From Macrothele yani (Eukaryota > Arthropoda > Arachnida > Araneae > Macrothelidae), in assembly GCA_039090855.1 (NCBI GenBank), contig CM077005.1:15849921-15913920 (forward strand): 64,000 bases of DNA, in the 5' to 3' direction. A program made the position numbers and the translations under genes. Shown piece by piece: positions 47,331 to 58,889 of the stretch. The stretch's first letter is position 1; each line of letters opens with the position of its first letter. The notes beneath the pieces were generated by a model. It saw only the letters and a program-made list of their open reading frames with translations. It was not told where the DNA came from and ran no database searches.

Positions 47331-48330
47331 ATTTTAACTAACAATGGTCAACGGAACGTTTAGTTACATCTTTACATAATGGGAAACGTCTTACCTACAT
47401 GAATAAACTGGATTGAATATTAAATTGTATATATACATCACACAGTCCAACGGCATAACGCAATCAGGTCTTCGAGAGTGTTCGCTGTTCCAATGAAAAA
47501 TACTTTGATACGAATGCCTGCTAATGTTGCTTTGCGCAACGGTTCGCTCAGAAAAGAGAAGACTTCAGACTATCTCAGTCCCTCCAGGCTTCCGCCTTCA
47601 ACAGCGTGCGAGTCAACCTTAGGTAATCGAATGTCAACCGCATGCATTTCCCATTGACTCTACTGGGGAACTTTGCAGCCCCACAACGCCCAAACCATTG
47701 CCCCAATCTCATTTTTCTCTTCGACTTGCACATCTACATGGTAACACCTTTATTTTCATACCTCAACCATATCTTTATGTTCAGCCGTTCTCTCAAAATA
47801 GGACTCACAGTAAAAAACCTTATAGAATTAATATATATATATAAATTTCACCAGACCGCCCACCCCTCTTTCATTTGCTTTACATACAGCTACTACATGC
47901 ACAGCAAAAGAAAATTGCAAATGTGTACGGTGTTGACAGAAGACAAAGTACTGAAAAACTGAATTTTGTCCTAATGTTGTGCTTTAATGCAGGAGACTGC
48001 ACACCAATGAGTAGGCTACTAACCTTACGAAGTGATGGGACCCAGTTTTGCAGAGACTGCAGTCTCGTGACAAACTCTGAAAAATATAAAACTGGTTTTA
48101 ATGAACTCTTACTACCTTTGCTTTCTCTTTTCTTTTAGTTTTCCTGCCACCTGTATTTATGCAATGAACTGGAAAGCCTCACATCATTTGGATATGCAGA
48201 TGACGTAACATAATGATGCATGCATGCATAAATGTTTAATTTAGAGAGATTCATGATTGGTAAACAATTTAGAATGAAAAACAATTTGAGAATAAGGCAG
48301 ACAAAAATGAAAGTAGTCCAGCAAACTTAC
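47331..48330. other. Intron, no gene recognised
   Basis: Sequence between the SINE block and Tudor exon b. A moderately GC-rich patch at 47470-47660 has no identifiable coding or repeat content. Reading frames here contain no known domain. Confidence 0.5.
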
Positions 48331-48450
48331 TGGCGTAAGACCTGCAAGCTTGCATTCTATGGCTTGAGCAGGAATGTCAGTCATGATGGTGTCTAATCGA
48401 ATATCATCCAGAGGTACTTTCTCAATGTTCCCATAATCAATAAAGAAAAC
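48331..48450 (-). CDS. Tudor gene exon b (Tudor core, DYGN motif)
   Basis: A 120 bp, 40-codon exon, phase 0 at both ends. On the minus strand it follows a CAG-type acceptor (ATGCAG) and is followed by GTAAGT. The peptide begins VFFIDYGNIEKVPLDDIRL and ends IECKLAGLTP. The F-I-D-Y-G-N motif is the aromatic-cage and fold signature of Tudor domains; the 'AxxCxLAGLxP' segment links the barrel to the C-terminal SN-like part in extended Tudor domains. The Tc1/mariner-like element starts only 82 bp upstream in transcript terms (48532), so a transposon sits very close to the splice acceptor. Confidence 0.92.
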
Positions 48451-48531
48451 CTGCATGAAAGAAAGAAAAATCAAATATTTAAAACCTCACCTTTTCTGCA
48501 CTTGCAGCATCTATACAAAAAAGGAATTATA

Positions 48532-49814
48532 CAGGGTGTCCATAAAGTCTTTCCCACATTACAAAAATTAATATAAAAAAATGTATTACAGGTACAAGAA
48601 AGGGATTGCATGACAATGATGGTTCAGAAGTTGCTGTTTTTTCCAGTGTCAGTACACCTCTACATGGGCGCCATTTTGTGGCCCGGAGGACATCTAAGCA
48701 ATATTCGATTCCACGCCATGTTTTGTTTAACATCTTAGCAGAGACAGAACCAATGACGTTCATTATTCTGCTCTTCAACATCTTGACATCTGGAACACTG
48801 AGAGGGGTTTATATGTCGGGAAATCAAGGTGGCCATGTCATGGGACCATCACAGCCAATCCATTTGTCCGAAAATGTGGCATTCAGGAACTCACAAACCA
48901 TTATTGACCAATGCAGTGGGGCACCGTCTTGTTGGAAAATAACTGAAGGTTGGAGTGCATGCAACTAAGACACTACAAAAAGTTCCAGCATGTTCAGATA
49001 CACGTTACATGTTACCGTGGGCTGTCTAAAAAAGAAAGGTCCAATGATTCTGTCGTGCATCAGGCCACACCATAGATTTACTTTTGGGCTAGCCCTCTGT
49101 TGTTCAATGACATAATGGGAATTTTCTGATCCCCAGATTCGCACATTGTGCCTATTTACTGTAACAGAGACGTGAAAAATGTGGCTTCATCTGAGAAACA
49201 GACACAGTGCAGATAATCACTATCATGAGTTATGCGCTGCAGCATCTCCGTTGCAAATGCAGCACAATGAGGCCAGTCATCAGGCTGAAGAGCTTGAATG
49301 ATCTGTACCTTATAGACATACAAATGAAGACGTTTGTGTAAAATTTTGTGAACACGGCGTGGAGAATCCCAGTTTCCAGTGAAGCAGGAATGGATTTCCT
49401 GGGGCTTCACAGAAATGTCTCCTGAACCAGCTGCAGCTATCTCTTGTGAAACCAGTGGTCAGACTGTTGGGGGAGATCGCCAACACTACTCATCGCTTTG
49501 AACTTTTCATACCAAGCTTTTATGCTTTTTTGGTCCCGTGGTGATCGTCTGTACTCTTTTCTGAAATGACGCTAGACAGTAACCGTCGATTTGGTCTCCT
49601 GAAACCACAGCCTGTATGGCGCGTTTTCTTGGATGGAAGCCATTATCGATGAAATGCTCCTCTTATTCAGCAGTAGCACTCACCTAAAGAACAGAAAAAA
49701 TAAAAATAAAACAACCTTATGAGTGTTGCTATATTATGTTGCCAACCACTTTAACTTACATAGATTTTTTTTTATATTATTTTTTGTAATGTGTGAAAGT
49801 TTATGGACGCCATG
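48532..49814 (-). mobile_element. Tc1/mariner-like element, 1283 bp
   Basis: Ends CAGGGTGTCCATAAAGTCTT (48532) and the inverse of CATGGCGTCCATAAACTTTC (49814), flanked by TA on both sides (48530-48531, 49815-49816). The size fits a complete element. It carries a decayed minus-strand transposase and sits 82 bp from Tudor exon b. Confidence 0.85.
48630..49650 (-). pseudogene. Tc1/mariner-like transposase, decayed
   Basis: Best piece is 49156-49410: VHKILHKRLHLYVYKVQIIQ, ALQPDDWPHCAAFATEML, then VCFSDEATFF, where FSDEATF holds the first catalytic Asp of DDE_3-type transposases. Downstream (lower coordinates) frames match the 'QDGAPLHW' and 'PDLTPCDFFLWG' regions in broken form. Several frameshifts. 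Confidence 0.75.
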
Positions 49815-49984
49815 TATATTTTACAGTATTTCTGGATAAAAAATATTCACCCTACCATACTTCTTATTAACGTGTGTGTCAGTATCAATATATATACTGT
49901 AGGTTGCTTAACGAGCTATTGTAGTTCTCCAATTTCATATTTCTAATATGTATTTAGGTGTAATATTATGTTTGTACATATTAC

Positions 49985-50325
49985 ATGTTGTAAGAAACTA
50001 AAGATGTTATATTTCTTAGTTTGAGTCTGCCCTTTTTGAAGTGCTTGATGATCACTACATCTCAACGTGGAATCATGATTTTGTAATACCCGATGTTATA
50101 TTCTCTTTATGAGTATTCGTGGTAAGCTTTCTTTGCTTTTATTTCCAGTTATGTACTATGTTAAATTATTTTTTTATATTTTTTAATGTAAGCAAAGAAG
50201 GCCTACCACGAATATCCATAAAGAGATTATGATTCCACGTCAAAGACGTAGTTGACCAAGCACTTCAAAAAGAGCTGACTCAAACTTTGTAAAGAAATAG
50301 AACATCTTGAGTTTCTTATAACATC
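49985..50325. repeat. Imperfect inverted repeat at the 5' end of PLE family F
   Basis: 'GTAAGAAACT', 'AGTGCTTG', 'CGTGGAATCAT' and 'TTCGTGGTA' in 49985-50130 reappear inverted in 50190-50325. Loop of about 60 bp, T-rich. It is positioned where PLE-F starts, as for the other PLE foldbacks. Confidence 0.72.
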
Positions 50326-50329
50326 CAGA

Positions 50330-51156
50330 AATAACAATGTTATCCCTAAATTCTTGCAGATTAAATCTCACCCTATCAGCTACAAAGACGGTAAAGTTAA
50401 GAGACTAAGAACTGTCATTCACTATAAAAGAAAATACATTGACAACCTAAGCAAAAAATGTTATGAGCTATATCTATCTTGTATGTACCAAAAATAAAGA
50501 AATAGATGTTGAAATGATTAAAATATTTGCAACAGTTGATAGACAGCAATGGACATGTAAAAAGAATAAGACTGAACATCTAATATCTTCCATAAGACTG
50601 AACATCTAATAACTGTTAAAGATCGTAATAGAAACAAAAAAGCAAATAACTCCAGCAAAATATTTATAAACAACTCTGACGTACAACTAGCAGCCATACA
50701 AGAAATTTCCCTAAACAAAGATATAAAAAATGCTTATGCAAATGTTATACCCAAGATTGAAGTAATAATAACACAAATAGAAGGCATCATAAGAAAACTG
50801 TCCAAACCAAGACAAGACCCAGCTCATTTTACAATTGTAAGGAGCATAAATAACCAGCAGAATAATATGCAAAATCCAAGATTAAAATACGAACGGAATG
50901 CATTACTGGAATTAAAAGAAAACCCACAGTTTACATTGTCTTGCAGCATATAAATCTAAACAAATTGATATTATCAATAAAATAGATTTCAACCAGAAAA
51001 TGGACATGGCTATAAATAATCTGAATACTGTCACTGTTAACAAAGACCCTACGGACAATATTAGAAAATTGGCAGATCTTAAAAATCACAGCAAACTTCC
51101 AAATGACATTAAAAAGAATGCTTACCCCCAATTGATGCATCACTATCACATATATG
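50330..51156 (+). pseudogene. PLE family F, N-terminal part (old)
   Basis: Decayed plus-strand frames, charged and Asn/Lys-rich (for example NNLNTVTVNKDPTDNIRKLA), which have the look of the N-terminal region of a PLE ORF; this is inferred mainly from position before the RT segment at 54440. The copy is cut at 51156 by the PLE-C foldback. Confidence 0.5.
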
Positions 51157-51700
51157 AAAAAACCATGAGGAATAACCACTCACCATAAAGATCATGGTAA
51201 CCTCCAATGGACCAAACACTTCAACACGTCAATTCATCGTGATGTAACTGGGCTTCCACAGGTTTACAGACCTCTTGCTTACGCTTTCTTATTGTCGGGT
51301 GTGAAACATCGTTTTTTCCTTTGCCTTATAGTATGTTACTATAATGCTTGTCAATTCGATAAAAATCATACATACAACTCATTCATACAATTCAAGTAAA
51401 AACTATGTACATAAACCTTACATTCACAGGTGATTAAACCTTAGTCAACTCTAATTATGGAACTCCTCCTTCTGTTTCACAACCTCTGCTACTCCCACTG
51501 CAATTGTCACACCCATTCAGCCCCGCACATCCAATCCTCTAGTACTTTCGACAGATCCCTGTCATCTTCAGAGGCAGGTGTGTCTCATCCGCCCACCGCA
51601 GCTCAAGTGAGCAGAGCCATCGAGGCCTGGGCTCCAGTCGCTATCTCTGAATCGTTGTGTCTCTGGCGCCATCTATTGTCCCTGCTGCTCTTTTTCTCTC

Positions 51701-53014
51701 TTTCTTTTTACGCTGCTGTTCAATTTTTATTAGGGCTTTCCATTGTTCGTTTAAGTTATTTGGCTCATTAATGTTGCATAATCTTGATCTGTTTTTTTCA
51801 ATTAACACTGATTCTGCAATTCTTAACTGCTTTTCGTTTTTACAGCTCTTAATAATTTTAATATCTTCAAACCTTGGACATTTTTGATTTTCCATACAGT
51901 ATTGGGTCAATGCTGTCTTAGCCTCTTTTTATTCCAATTATTAATATGCTGATTCAATCTATACTTTAATTTATTCTTGGTGCTGCCTATATATGACACA
52001 GGTGGTTGCTGGTTTATTGGGATTTCATAAATTCCTGCTCTATCTAATTGGCTAATTTTTTCATTTTTAATCACTAAATTTTTTACAGTAAGTACCTGAT
52101 TTCCTACCTGTATGCCATACTTGCCACAAACTTTATTAATTTCTGCTGAAACATTTTCTATATATGGTATTGCTCCCACATATTTTACAAGTTTTTTATC
52201 ACTCTTGACCTTATTTGTAACCTTGAGTTACTTCATAAATCCATTTTTTTAATACCTGTTTAGGGTATCCAAAAGCATATGCAATTTTTTCAATATATTC
52301 AATTTCTTCCTTTCTATACTGTTCAATTGATGAATGTGTTAAACTTCTTTTAATTAGTGTTTTAATACTATTTCTTTTATGTGTTAATGGATGTGATGAC
52401 TGAAATGGTATAAGTACTGGGATATATGAAGATTTTCTATGCACTCTGAATTGTAAACTCTCCTCTGTTTTAATAATCAAAACGTCCAAAAATGCCAAAG
52501 TATTGTCATGTTCTTGTTCTACTGTCAGTTCTATAGATGGATAAATTTCACTATACTTTTTTGTCAAGTCCTCAAGTTCATCATTTTTTAGCCTGGATAA
52601 CAGAAAAATGTCATCAACATATCTGCAGTATATCAGTGGTGGATCCTCGAGTTTACTTATTATTTTTTCCTCAATGTCACTCATTATAATTTCAGCAAAT
52701 AAAGTTGACAGTGGTGACCCCATAGGTCCACCATGATTTTGTTTGTACATCTTGTTGTTAAACTTAAAAATGTTATTTTCATATATGTACAATAAAATTT
52801 CTCTTAACTCCTCTATTTGTATTGCATTCATTGTCTGTAGCACATACAATTTTTCAATAATTATTTCTATTGCCTGAGGTACTGGTGTGCTAGGAAAAAG
52901 AGCTCTCACATCCATACTAGCCATATGATATTCACTTAAATCTTGTTTAATTACTTTAATTTTCTCAATAAATTCGTATGTATTCTTCACAGTGAACCTT
53001 GTCTTCATGAACAC
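51701..53014 (-). pseudogene. PLE-C RT-GIY-YIG protein, minus copy, two frameshifts
   Basis: 52211-53014: RT with MASMDVRALFPSTPV (motif A), HGGPMGSPLSTLFAEIIM (motif B) and YCRYVDDIFLL (catalytic DD), then TLAFLDVLI and a long linker. 51907-52179: nuclease with AGIYEIPINQQPPVSYIGST (GIY-YIG) and KYRLNQHINNW. 51641-51910: CPRFEDIKIIKSC and AESVLIEKN (catalytic Glu). Frame is lost by one extra A near 52205 and by a 5-A run near 51932. The 5' end of the RT is missing. Confidence 0.9.
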
Positions 53015-53054
53015 AGGTTCATATATCTGAGTACTTATACCATTTCAGTCATCA

Positions 53055-53830
53055 CATCCATTAACACATAAAAGAAATAGTATTAAAACACTAATTAAAA
53101 GAAGTTTAACACATTCATCAATTGAACAGTATAGAAAGGAAGAAATTGAATATATTGAAAAAATTGCATATGCTTTTGGATACCCTAAACAGGTATTAAA
53201 AAAATGGATTTATGAAGTAACTCAAGGTTACAATAAGGTCAAGAGTGATAAAAAACTTGTAAAATATGTGGGAGCAATACCATATATAGAAAATGTTTCA
53301 GCAGAAATTAATAAAGTTTGTGGCAAGTATGGCATACAGGTAGGAAATCAAGTACTTACTGTAAAAAATTTAGTGATTAAAACTGAAAAAATTAGCCAAT
53401 TAGATAGAGCAGGAATTTATGAAATCCCAATAAACCAGCAACCACCTGTGTCATATATAGGCAGCACCAAGAATAAATTAAAGTATAGATTGAATCAGCA
53501 TATTAATAATTGGAATAAAAAAAGAGGCTAAGACAGCATTGACCCAATACTGTATGGAAAATCAAAAATGTCCAAGGTTTGAAGATATTAAAATTATTAA
53601 GAGCTGTAAAAACGAAAAGCAGTTAAGAATTGCAGAATCAGTGTTAATTGAAAAAAACAGATCAAGATTATGCAACATTAATGAGCCAAATAACTTAAAC
53701 GAACAATGGAAAGCCCTAATAAAAATTGAACAGCAGCGTAAAAAGAAAGAGAAAAAGAGCAGCAGGGACAATAGATGGCGCCAGAGACACAACGATTCAG
53801 AGATAGCGACTGGAGCCCAGGCCTCCTCGA
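53055..53830 (+). pseudogene. PLE-C nuclease region, plus copy, one frameshift
   Basis: Identical motifs to the minus copy: end of the RT linker, AGIYEIPINQQPPVSYIGST, and, in another frame from 53539, CPRFEDIKIIKSC with AESVLIEKN. Where the minus copy has an extra A (near 52205) this copy is in frame. Where the minus copy has five As near 51932, this copy has seven (53517-53523); six would keep the frame, so the two copies decayed independently at the same homopolymer. Confidence 0.88.
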
Positions 53831-54439
53831 TGGCTCTGCTCACTTGAGCTGCGGTGGGCGGATGAGACACACCTGCCTCCTGAAGATGACAGGGATCTGT
53901 CGAAAGTACTAGAGGATTGGATGTGCGGGGCTGAATGGGTGTGACAATTGCAGTGGGAGTAGCAGAGGTTGTGAAACAGAAGGAGGAGTTCCATAATTAG
54001 AGTTGACTAAGGTTTAATCACCTGTGAATGTAAGGTTTATGTACATAGTTTTTACTTGAATTGTATGAATGAGTTGTATGTATGATTTTTATCGAATTGA
54101 CAAGCATTATAGTAACATACTATAAGGCAAAGGAAAAAAACGATGTTTCACACCCGAAAATAAGAAGCGTAAGCAAGAGGTCTGTAAACCTGTGGAAGCC
54201 CAGTTACATCACGATGAATTGACGTGTTGGAAGTGTTTGGTCCATTGGAGGTTACCATGATCTTTATGGTGAGTGGTTATTCCTCATGGTTTTTTCATTT
54301 ATGAATTGCACGTAAACTATGCGCACTTTGCAAGAGGTTAATACCTTAAAAGTGCAAATATAATAACTATCACATATATTTGGTAAAATTAAGATGCATA
54401 GAGACAATAGCCCGATCTGTCTAATCGTGAATGAAAACT

Positions 54440-55345
54440 GTGCACTGACAATTTGAAAGAAGTCTACATCACTATTTAAATAATGTTTTCAACAACCATA
54501 AATATATAATTAGCAACTCTGAAGAAGCTATTAATGAGAAAAAAAGAACAAACAGCAGCAATTTCATGATGTTCAGCCTACATGTGGTGTCATTATACCC
54601 CAATACCACTACTTCAAATGCCATCCAAATAACAGAAAACAACTTCATGAACAGAAGATGATTATGAAATAAGTAACAGTATTATTACTGAGCTAAAACT
54701 GGTTACAGAAAACAACTATTTTATCTACATCATTATTTATCAACAGCTTCAAGGTGCTCCTACGGGTTCACCATTATCTGGTTTATTAGATGAAGTCATT
54801 CTCCAAGATACCGAAGGAAAATTATTAACAGATCCACACAATAATGACTTACCTTTACTTCATCTACGATTTGTTAATGACATATAAATTTTTTGGCCTT
54901 ACCCCCGAAAATCAAACAGAAAAATTTATACAAAAATGTAATAGCTTTCACCCAAGAATCCAAGTTACTTATGAAAAAGAAAGCAACAATAGACTAAATT
55001 TTCTGGACACATCTTTATTCAAAAATCATAACACTGAATTCAATGTATACAGAAAACCAACCAATGTACCAGCTAATATTCCTGGGGATACATCTCGCCC
55101 GTGAAAGTACAAAACGGCTCGTTTTATGAAGCTTCATAAACGAGCCATTACATATTCATCTACTAAAAAAGTATTTCAAGAGAAAATAAACTGGATAAAA
55201 AACATGGCAATCCAATTCAGATAAACTAAAGGCCTAATTATATTATGCTCTAGGATAAAACAATAAATAATAAAAATAGCCCAACTGAAACGAACCCACA
55301 ATATTCTGGTAGTTTACCATATGCCCCACCAACCACTGACACGAT

Positions 55346-55387
<42 letters not shown>

Positions 55388-55745
55388 GCAAGAACCATAA
55401 TCTTGATATGGCCATAAAAGTCATAGATAACTTATTAACATCAAATGGGAATAATAAGTCCATTTTGTATACAGCAGGAGTATATACAATACCAACAATA
55501 AACTCTGAAAATGGAAGATCTGGGGGAATAAAATAATGTTGGCAGTACTAAACGACGATCAACAGCAAGAATAAATGAGCATTACACAAATTGGATTAGA
55601 AAAGAAGAAAAAACATCATTAATACAATATTATAATGAAAATCATGTTATCCCCAATTGGGAAAATGCAAGGACAATTACTTCGCATAAAAAACAACCAA
55701 ATTTTATCAGAATCTATAGTCATTGAAAAAACTAAATTACTTAAC
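54440..55745 (+). pseudogene. PLE family F, RT and nuclease part (old)
   Basis: Frames contain HVVSLYPNTTTSNAI ('DVVSLYPNIP', motif A), QLQGAPTGSPLSGLLDEVIL (motif B 'GxPTGSPLS'), LHLRFVNDI (a decayed YVDD), ESNNRLNFLDTSLFKN, YRKPTNVPANIP, then AGVYTIPTIN and NVGSTKRRSTARINEHYTNW for GIY-YIG. Many stops. A different lineage from PLE-C, though related. Confidence 0.82.
55348..55386. repeat. Poly(A)/(AT)n run
   Basis: About 24 As followed by AT units, inserted in the decayed PLE-F linker region. Confidence 0.9.
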
Positions 55746-55759
55746 AGCTCCATTACAGT

Positions 55760-58148
55760 CTCTTAATTTTGAGATTTCTGACCAAGTGACATCTATTCTG
55801 TTTCTGCTATAGTCTCTAATTTGTCAGCTTGATAACAAGCAAATTTCGCTTCCAGTATATCAAGTTCATTTTCAGTTATTAGAAATGGAAAGCACTTGAC
55901 TATGTATAATACAGAAGTAAATTATGTTCTGGCTCTAAGAGAAGGATCTGCAACTTCTGCATGTTTTAAAAATCACTCATAGATCAGTATCTTTTCTTGA
56001 ATATAAGAACATCCTTCAGCGTAAAATTTTCTGACAGATGTATAGAACTTCGAAAGTTCATTTTCGTTTTAAAATGATTTCGCTTAAACACATTCTTGTT
56101 TTTACTCCAATTACCAGTTATGTGTCCTCTTTCTGATTTTTCTTATTTGAAACACCTATTTGAAAAATTAAGCTCAACATCCCCATCAGCTAGGACACTA
56201 AGCTTTACAAATCTAGCCAAAAGATCCATAAAGAACTGCACAATGGCTCTCCTTAACTTATGAATATATGGAGCATCTTGTTGGAGCAAAAGAATAATTT
56301 TTGTGAATAATGATATAACACTATGACGGAATAACAGATTTAATTTTGTGCTAGGTTTTTCCAAAGATGATCTTACATGTTGGAAATGTTTATTTTGAAA
56401 ATTGTAACTTTCTGTCTTCTACAAAGTAAGCTCTTAATGGTTCCCACTGCTCTAGGATACGGTCAATACAATTCACTAGTGACAACCATCTCGTATTGGC
56501 ATATTTCAAAATTTGACGAGGCTTCATCTCCTGGCTACAAAGCTGTTGTTGCAATTTGAAGCTGCTTTTATGCTTGGAGCTTTTATCGTGAAAATTAAGG
56601 ATGTCAACTAAGAGGAACTCTATATTTTCATTGAATACCGATGTAGCTTTTTTCGGAGCAATGTATATCAAGTGGCAAAGACAACCTCTAATTATCATTG
56701 ATGGATTTCCTTTTAATAGAAATGATGCAACTCCTTTCTTTTTTTCCATCATTGTATTTGCATTATCTTCTTAAAAGCTAACACCTTTCTCCCACTTTAA
56801 TTCTTTCTTCTGAAATTCGGTATTTATAACCTGAAAAATGCCTTAACCTGTGTTATCAGAAGATTCTAATAACGACATCAATTTTGTTGTAATGTGCCTA
56901 ATAATCTCGTCAAAATATCTTATAAGTAGTGGAAAAAGTTTTACATCTTGACAGTCTTACTGCCATCAGTGCTTAAAGAGAATGGCAGACATTTATTTAA
57001 TGTTGAAACCACCACTGAAACATTACTTCTTGCAATATTTTTTACAATTGTCATAGTTTTTGTGCGACTGCTAGTAAAATGTTTGGTTATATTTGAATCC
57101 AGGAACATTGCCCAAAATAAATGTTTCCCGTAGTCTGCTGCAGAAATTGGAATATTGTATTCTATTAGAAATTGAACAAATAAGCTCTCAGCTTTGATTA
57201 CATTTACAGTATCATCCTTAGTAAAATAACTTGTAAAAATCTTCGTTTCTGCTGCAGCTGTCGAATACTCGGTATGTTTTTTGGAAAGCATGCGGCGATG
57301 ACAGTCATCCACACCGTCATGTGCTATGTTGAAATCCTTTGAGCACAACGCACAAAATGCCATATTTTCGGATAATTTTTATCGTTGAAGACAAGGAAAC
57401 TCCATAGCATACGATGCTTAAAACTTCTGGCAGTTCTTAGGTTTTTTCGCTACTGCCTGTGGTGTTGCCTCATTTGATAACGTTCGCTTCCTGGAATCCA
57501 TAATTGTTATTTTCAGGAACAAAAACTATACAGAACTAAATCGTTTTCATAAAACAATGTTGCGCAGCACCGAGTCAACGGCTTACAGGGTCAGTCCACA
57601 TAAGAACGAAATCCAAGCATACTTTTCTGCAACGCAAGAAAAAAACTTCAATATATTAATTACTGACATGATGGTAGACACACGCATAAAAAGAAAAACA
57701 AAAAAAACCTCCAATGCCAGGCAATGACACTCACTTTCGGCACCGAACAAGTTTCAAGAGCTCGTCGCTGTGCTGAGCAAGTGCATTCAGGAGATCACCG
57801 TGTTCTGAACCAAACTCCACCCACGCCCACCAACGTGAGCTGCGCTCAATGTCCCCAGAATGTTGCATGCTGGGGAGGGAGGGTTTTCACTTGGAATGAC
57901 TCGGTGCAAGGCAGCACTCACGAGTACCAGTCGTGCTAAGATCTGAGCAGCCTTGAGAGGCAGAATTGGAGGTGCGGGCAGTATCGCAAGCAATACAAAT
58001 GATGGATCGTCAAAAGTGCCAGCCGTTACGTTGGGAAGGGGAACAAGCAAAATAAACAATTATAACTTCTGTTAATTTTCCATAGAAGAATCATGGTTTT
58101 CCGTATTCCATAGTACAAGTGCTATTTCCGGAGTAGTTGGCATATCTG
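55760..58148 (-). mobile_element. hAT element epsilon (fossil, left end lost)
   Basis: Right end at 58148 is the inverse of CAGATATGCCAACTACTCC, close to the delta ends. The left end is missing; coding similarity fades at about 55760 next to PLE-F. Contains the decayed transposase. Confidence 0.75.
55780..57502 (-). pseudogene. hAT transposase of element epsilon, decayed
   Basis: The start codon is near 57500 (MDSRKRTLSNEAT). BED-type finger FCALCSKDFNIAHDGVDDCH then HRRMLSKKH; KCLPFSLSTDGSK, the catalytic Asp region; KYANTRWLSLVNCIDRILEQ with TRW motif; FMDLLARFVK. The C-terminal dimerisation block with the catalytic Glu is missing, unlike delta. About five frame breaks. Confidence 0.8.
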
Positions 58149-58577
58149 GGAATTGTACCATGTCTGTATATACATATTTTTACAGCAAATTTCAAAACAA
58201 AAAAGTTTTAATAATTTCAAATTTCTTTCTGCAATTATATTCTCAGTTTAAAGATTATCCCCTCCAACTTTTCTCTTTCAGATACTGCTCTTTGATTTCT
58301 TATCTTTTAGTTTCTACAATGATGCTAAAAAGTATTTTCAACATCTGATTTATTAGAACACTGTATTTTCGATACATTCTAGAGTTCAGTATACACACTG
58401 ACTTATAGAAGTACACTGATATTTAGATCAAAGTGGAATATGAATATTAATAATTTACACAGACTGATCACTATCATTGCAGAAGGATTTTCAAATTAAA
58501 AAATAACAGCAGAGAAATATTGGAACTGTGTGAGTGGGAGGGAAGGAAATTGCTGTATTTTAGCAGCAAGATCTTAC

Positions 58578-58750
58578 CTTGACAATGTCTGGTTGGGTAC
58601 TAACAATTTCACCCCTGTACCACCCTTTATCAAGATGAAACTTAGCTATACAGGCTTGACCGATAGGGGGTGGTATATGTAACTTTTCGTATTCTGTCTT
58701 AGCATACTTATACTGCAATGCTTTCTTAATTAGATCAATTTTGCAAGCAC
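58578..58750 (-). CDS. Tudor gene exon a (first half of extended Tudor domain)
   Basis: Reading the minus strand, a pyrimidine tract and AATACTATAG acceptor precede the exon, and GTAAGAT follows it. It is 173 bp long: two bases complete a codon begun upstream, then 57 codons. The peptide contains a lysine/tyrosine-rich helix, then GQACIAKFHLDKGWYRGEI, the typical start of a Tudor barrel (GxxCxAxxxxDxxWYRxxI), ending in QPDIVK. The next exon continues VFFIDYGN, so the splice falls exactly where Tudor proteins read V-x-V-x-F-x-D-Y-G-N. The exon is intact and unlike its A/T-rich, stop-filled surroundings. No further upstream exon was recognised between 58750 and 64000. Confidence 0.88.
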
Positions 58751-58889
58751 CTATAGTATTAAAAAAAAAAAAAAAAAAAGCAAATGAGTTTTATATTTCA
58801 AGCACCTACATAAAAGATCAGTTCAAAATTTTGCATTACATATCAGAAAAAAATACAGTCAATGTAAAAAGGTTAGATCAGTAAATGGA

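Larger units (their letters stand above)
51157..54300. mobile_element. PLE family C, 3.1 kb head-to-head foldback
   Basis: Arms 51157-52415 and 53029-54300 are near-identical reverse complements; the 613 bp centre is single-copy and belongs to the minus copy. The minus copy thus includes RT plus nuclease; the plus copy is truncated near the end of the RT and retains the nuclease. It is inserted in the older PLE-F. The arms are the least decayed PLE sequence in the window. Confidence 0.9.
3821..58750 (-). other. Partial host gene: Tudor-domain protein (four exons)
   Basis: Four minus-strand exons (58578-58750, 48331-48450, 23426-23512, 3821-3994) have consensus AG acceptors and GTAAG-type donors and join without breaking the frame. 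The joined product runs continuously through an extended Tudor domain: an N-terminal SN-like helix, the Tudor barrel with the aromatic/DYGN motif, and the C-terminal SN-like half. Tudor proteins of this kind (TDRD1, RNF17 and Drosophila Tudor relatives) bind symmetrically dimethylated arginine on Piwi proteins; that role is family knowledge, not seen here. Which TDRD orthologue this is cannot be decided. The first and last exons of the gene are outside the window. Introns are 10,127, 24,818 and 19,431 bp and consist mostly of transposons. Confidence 0.85.
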
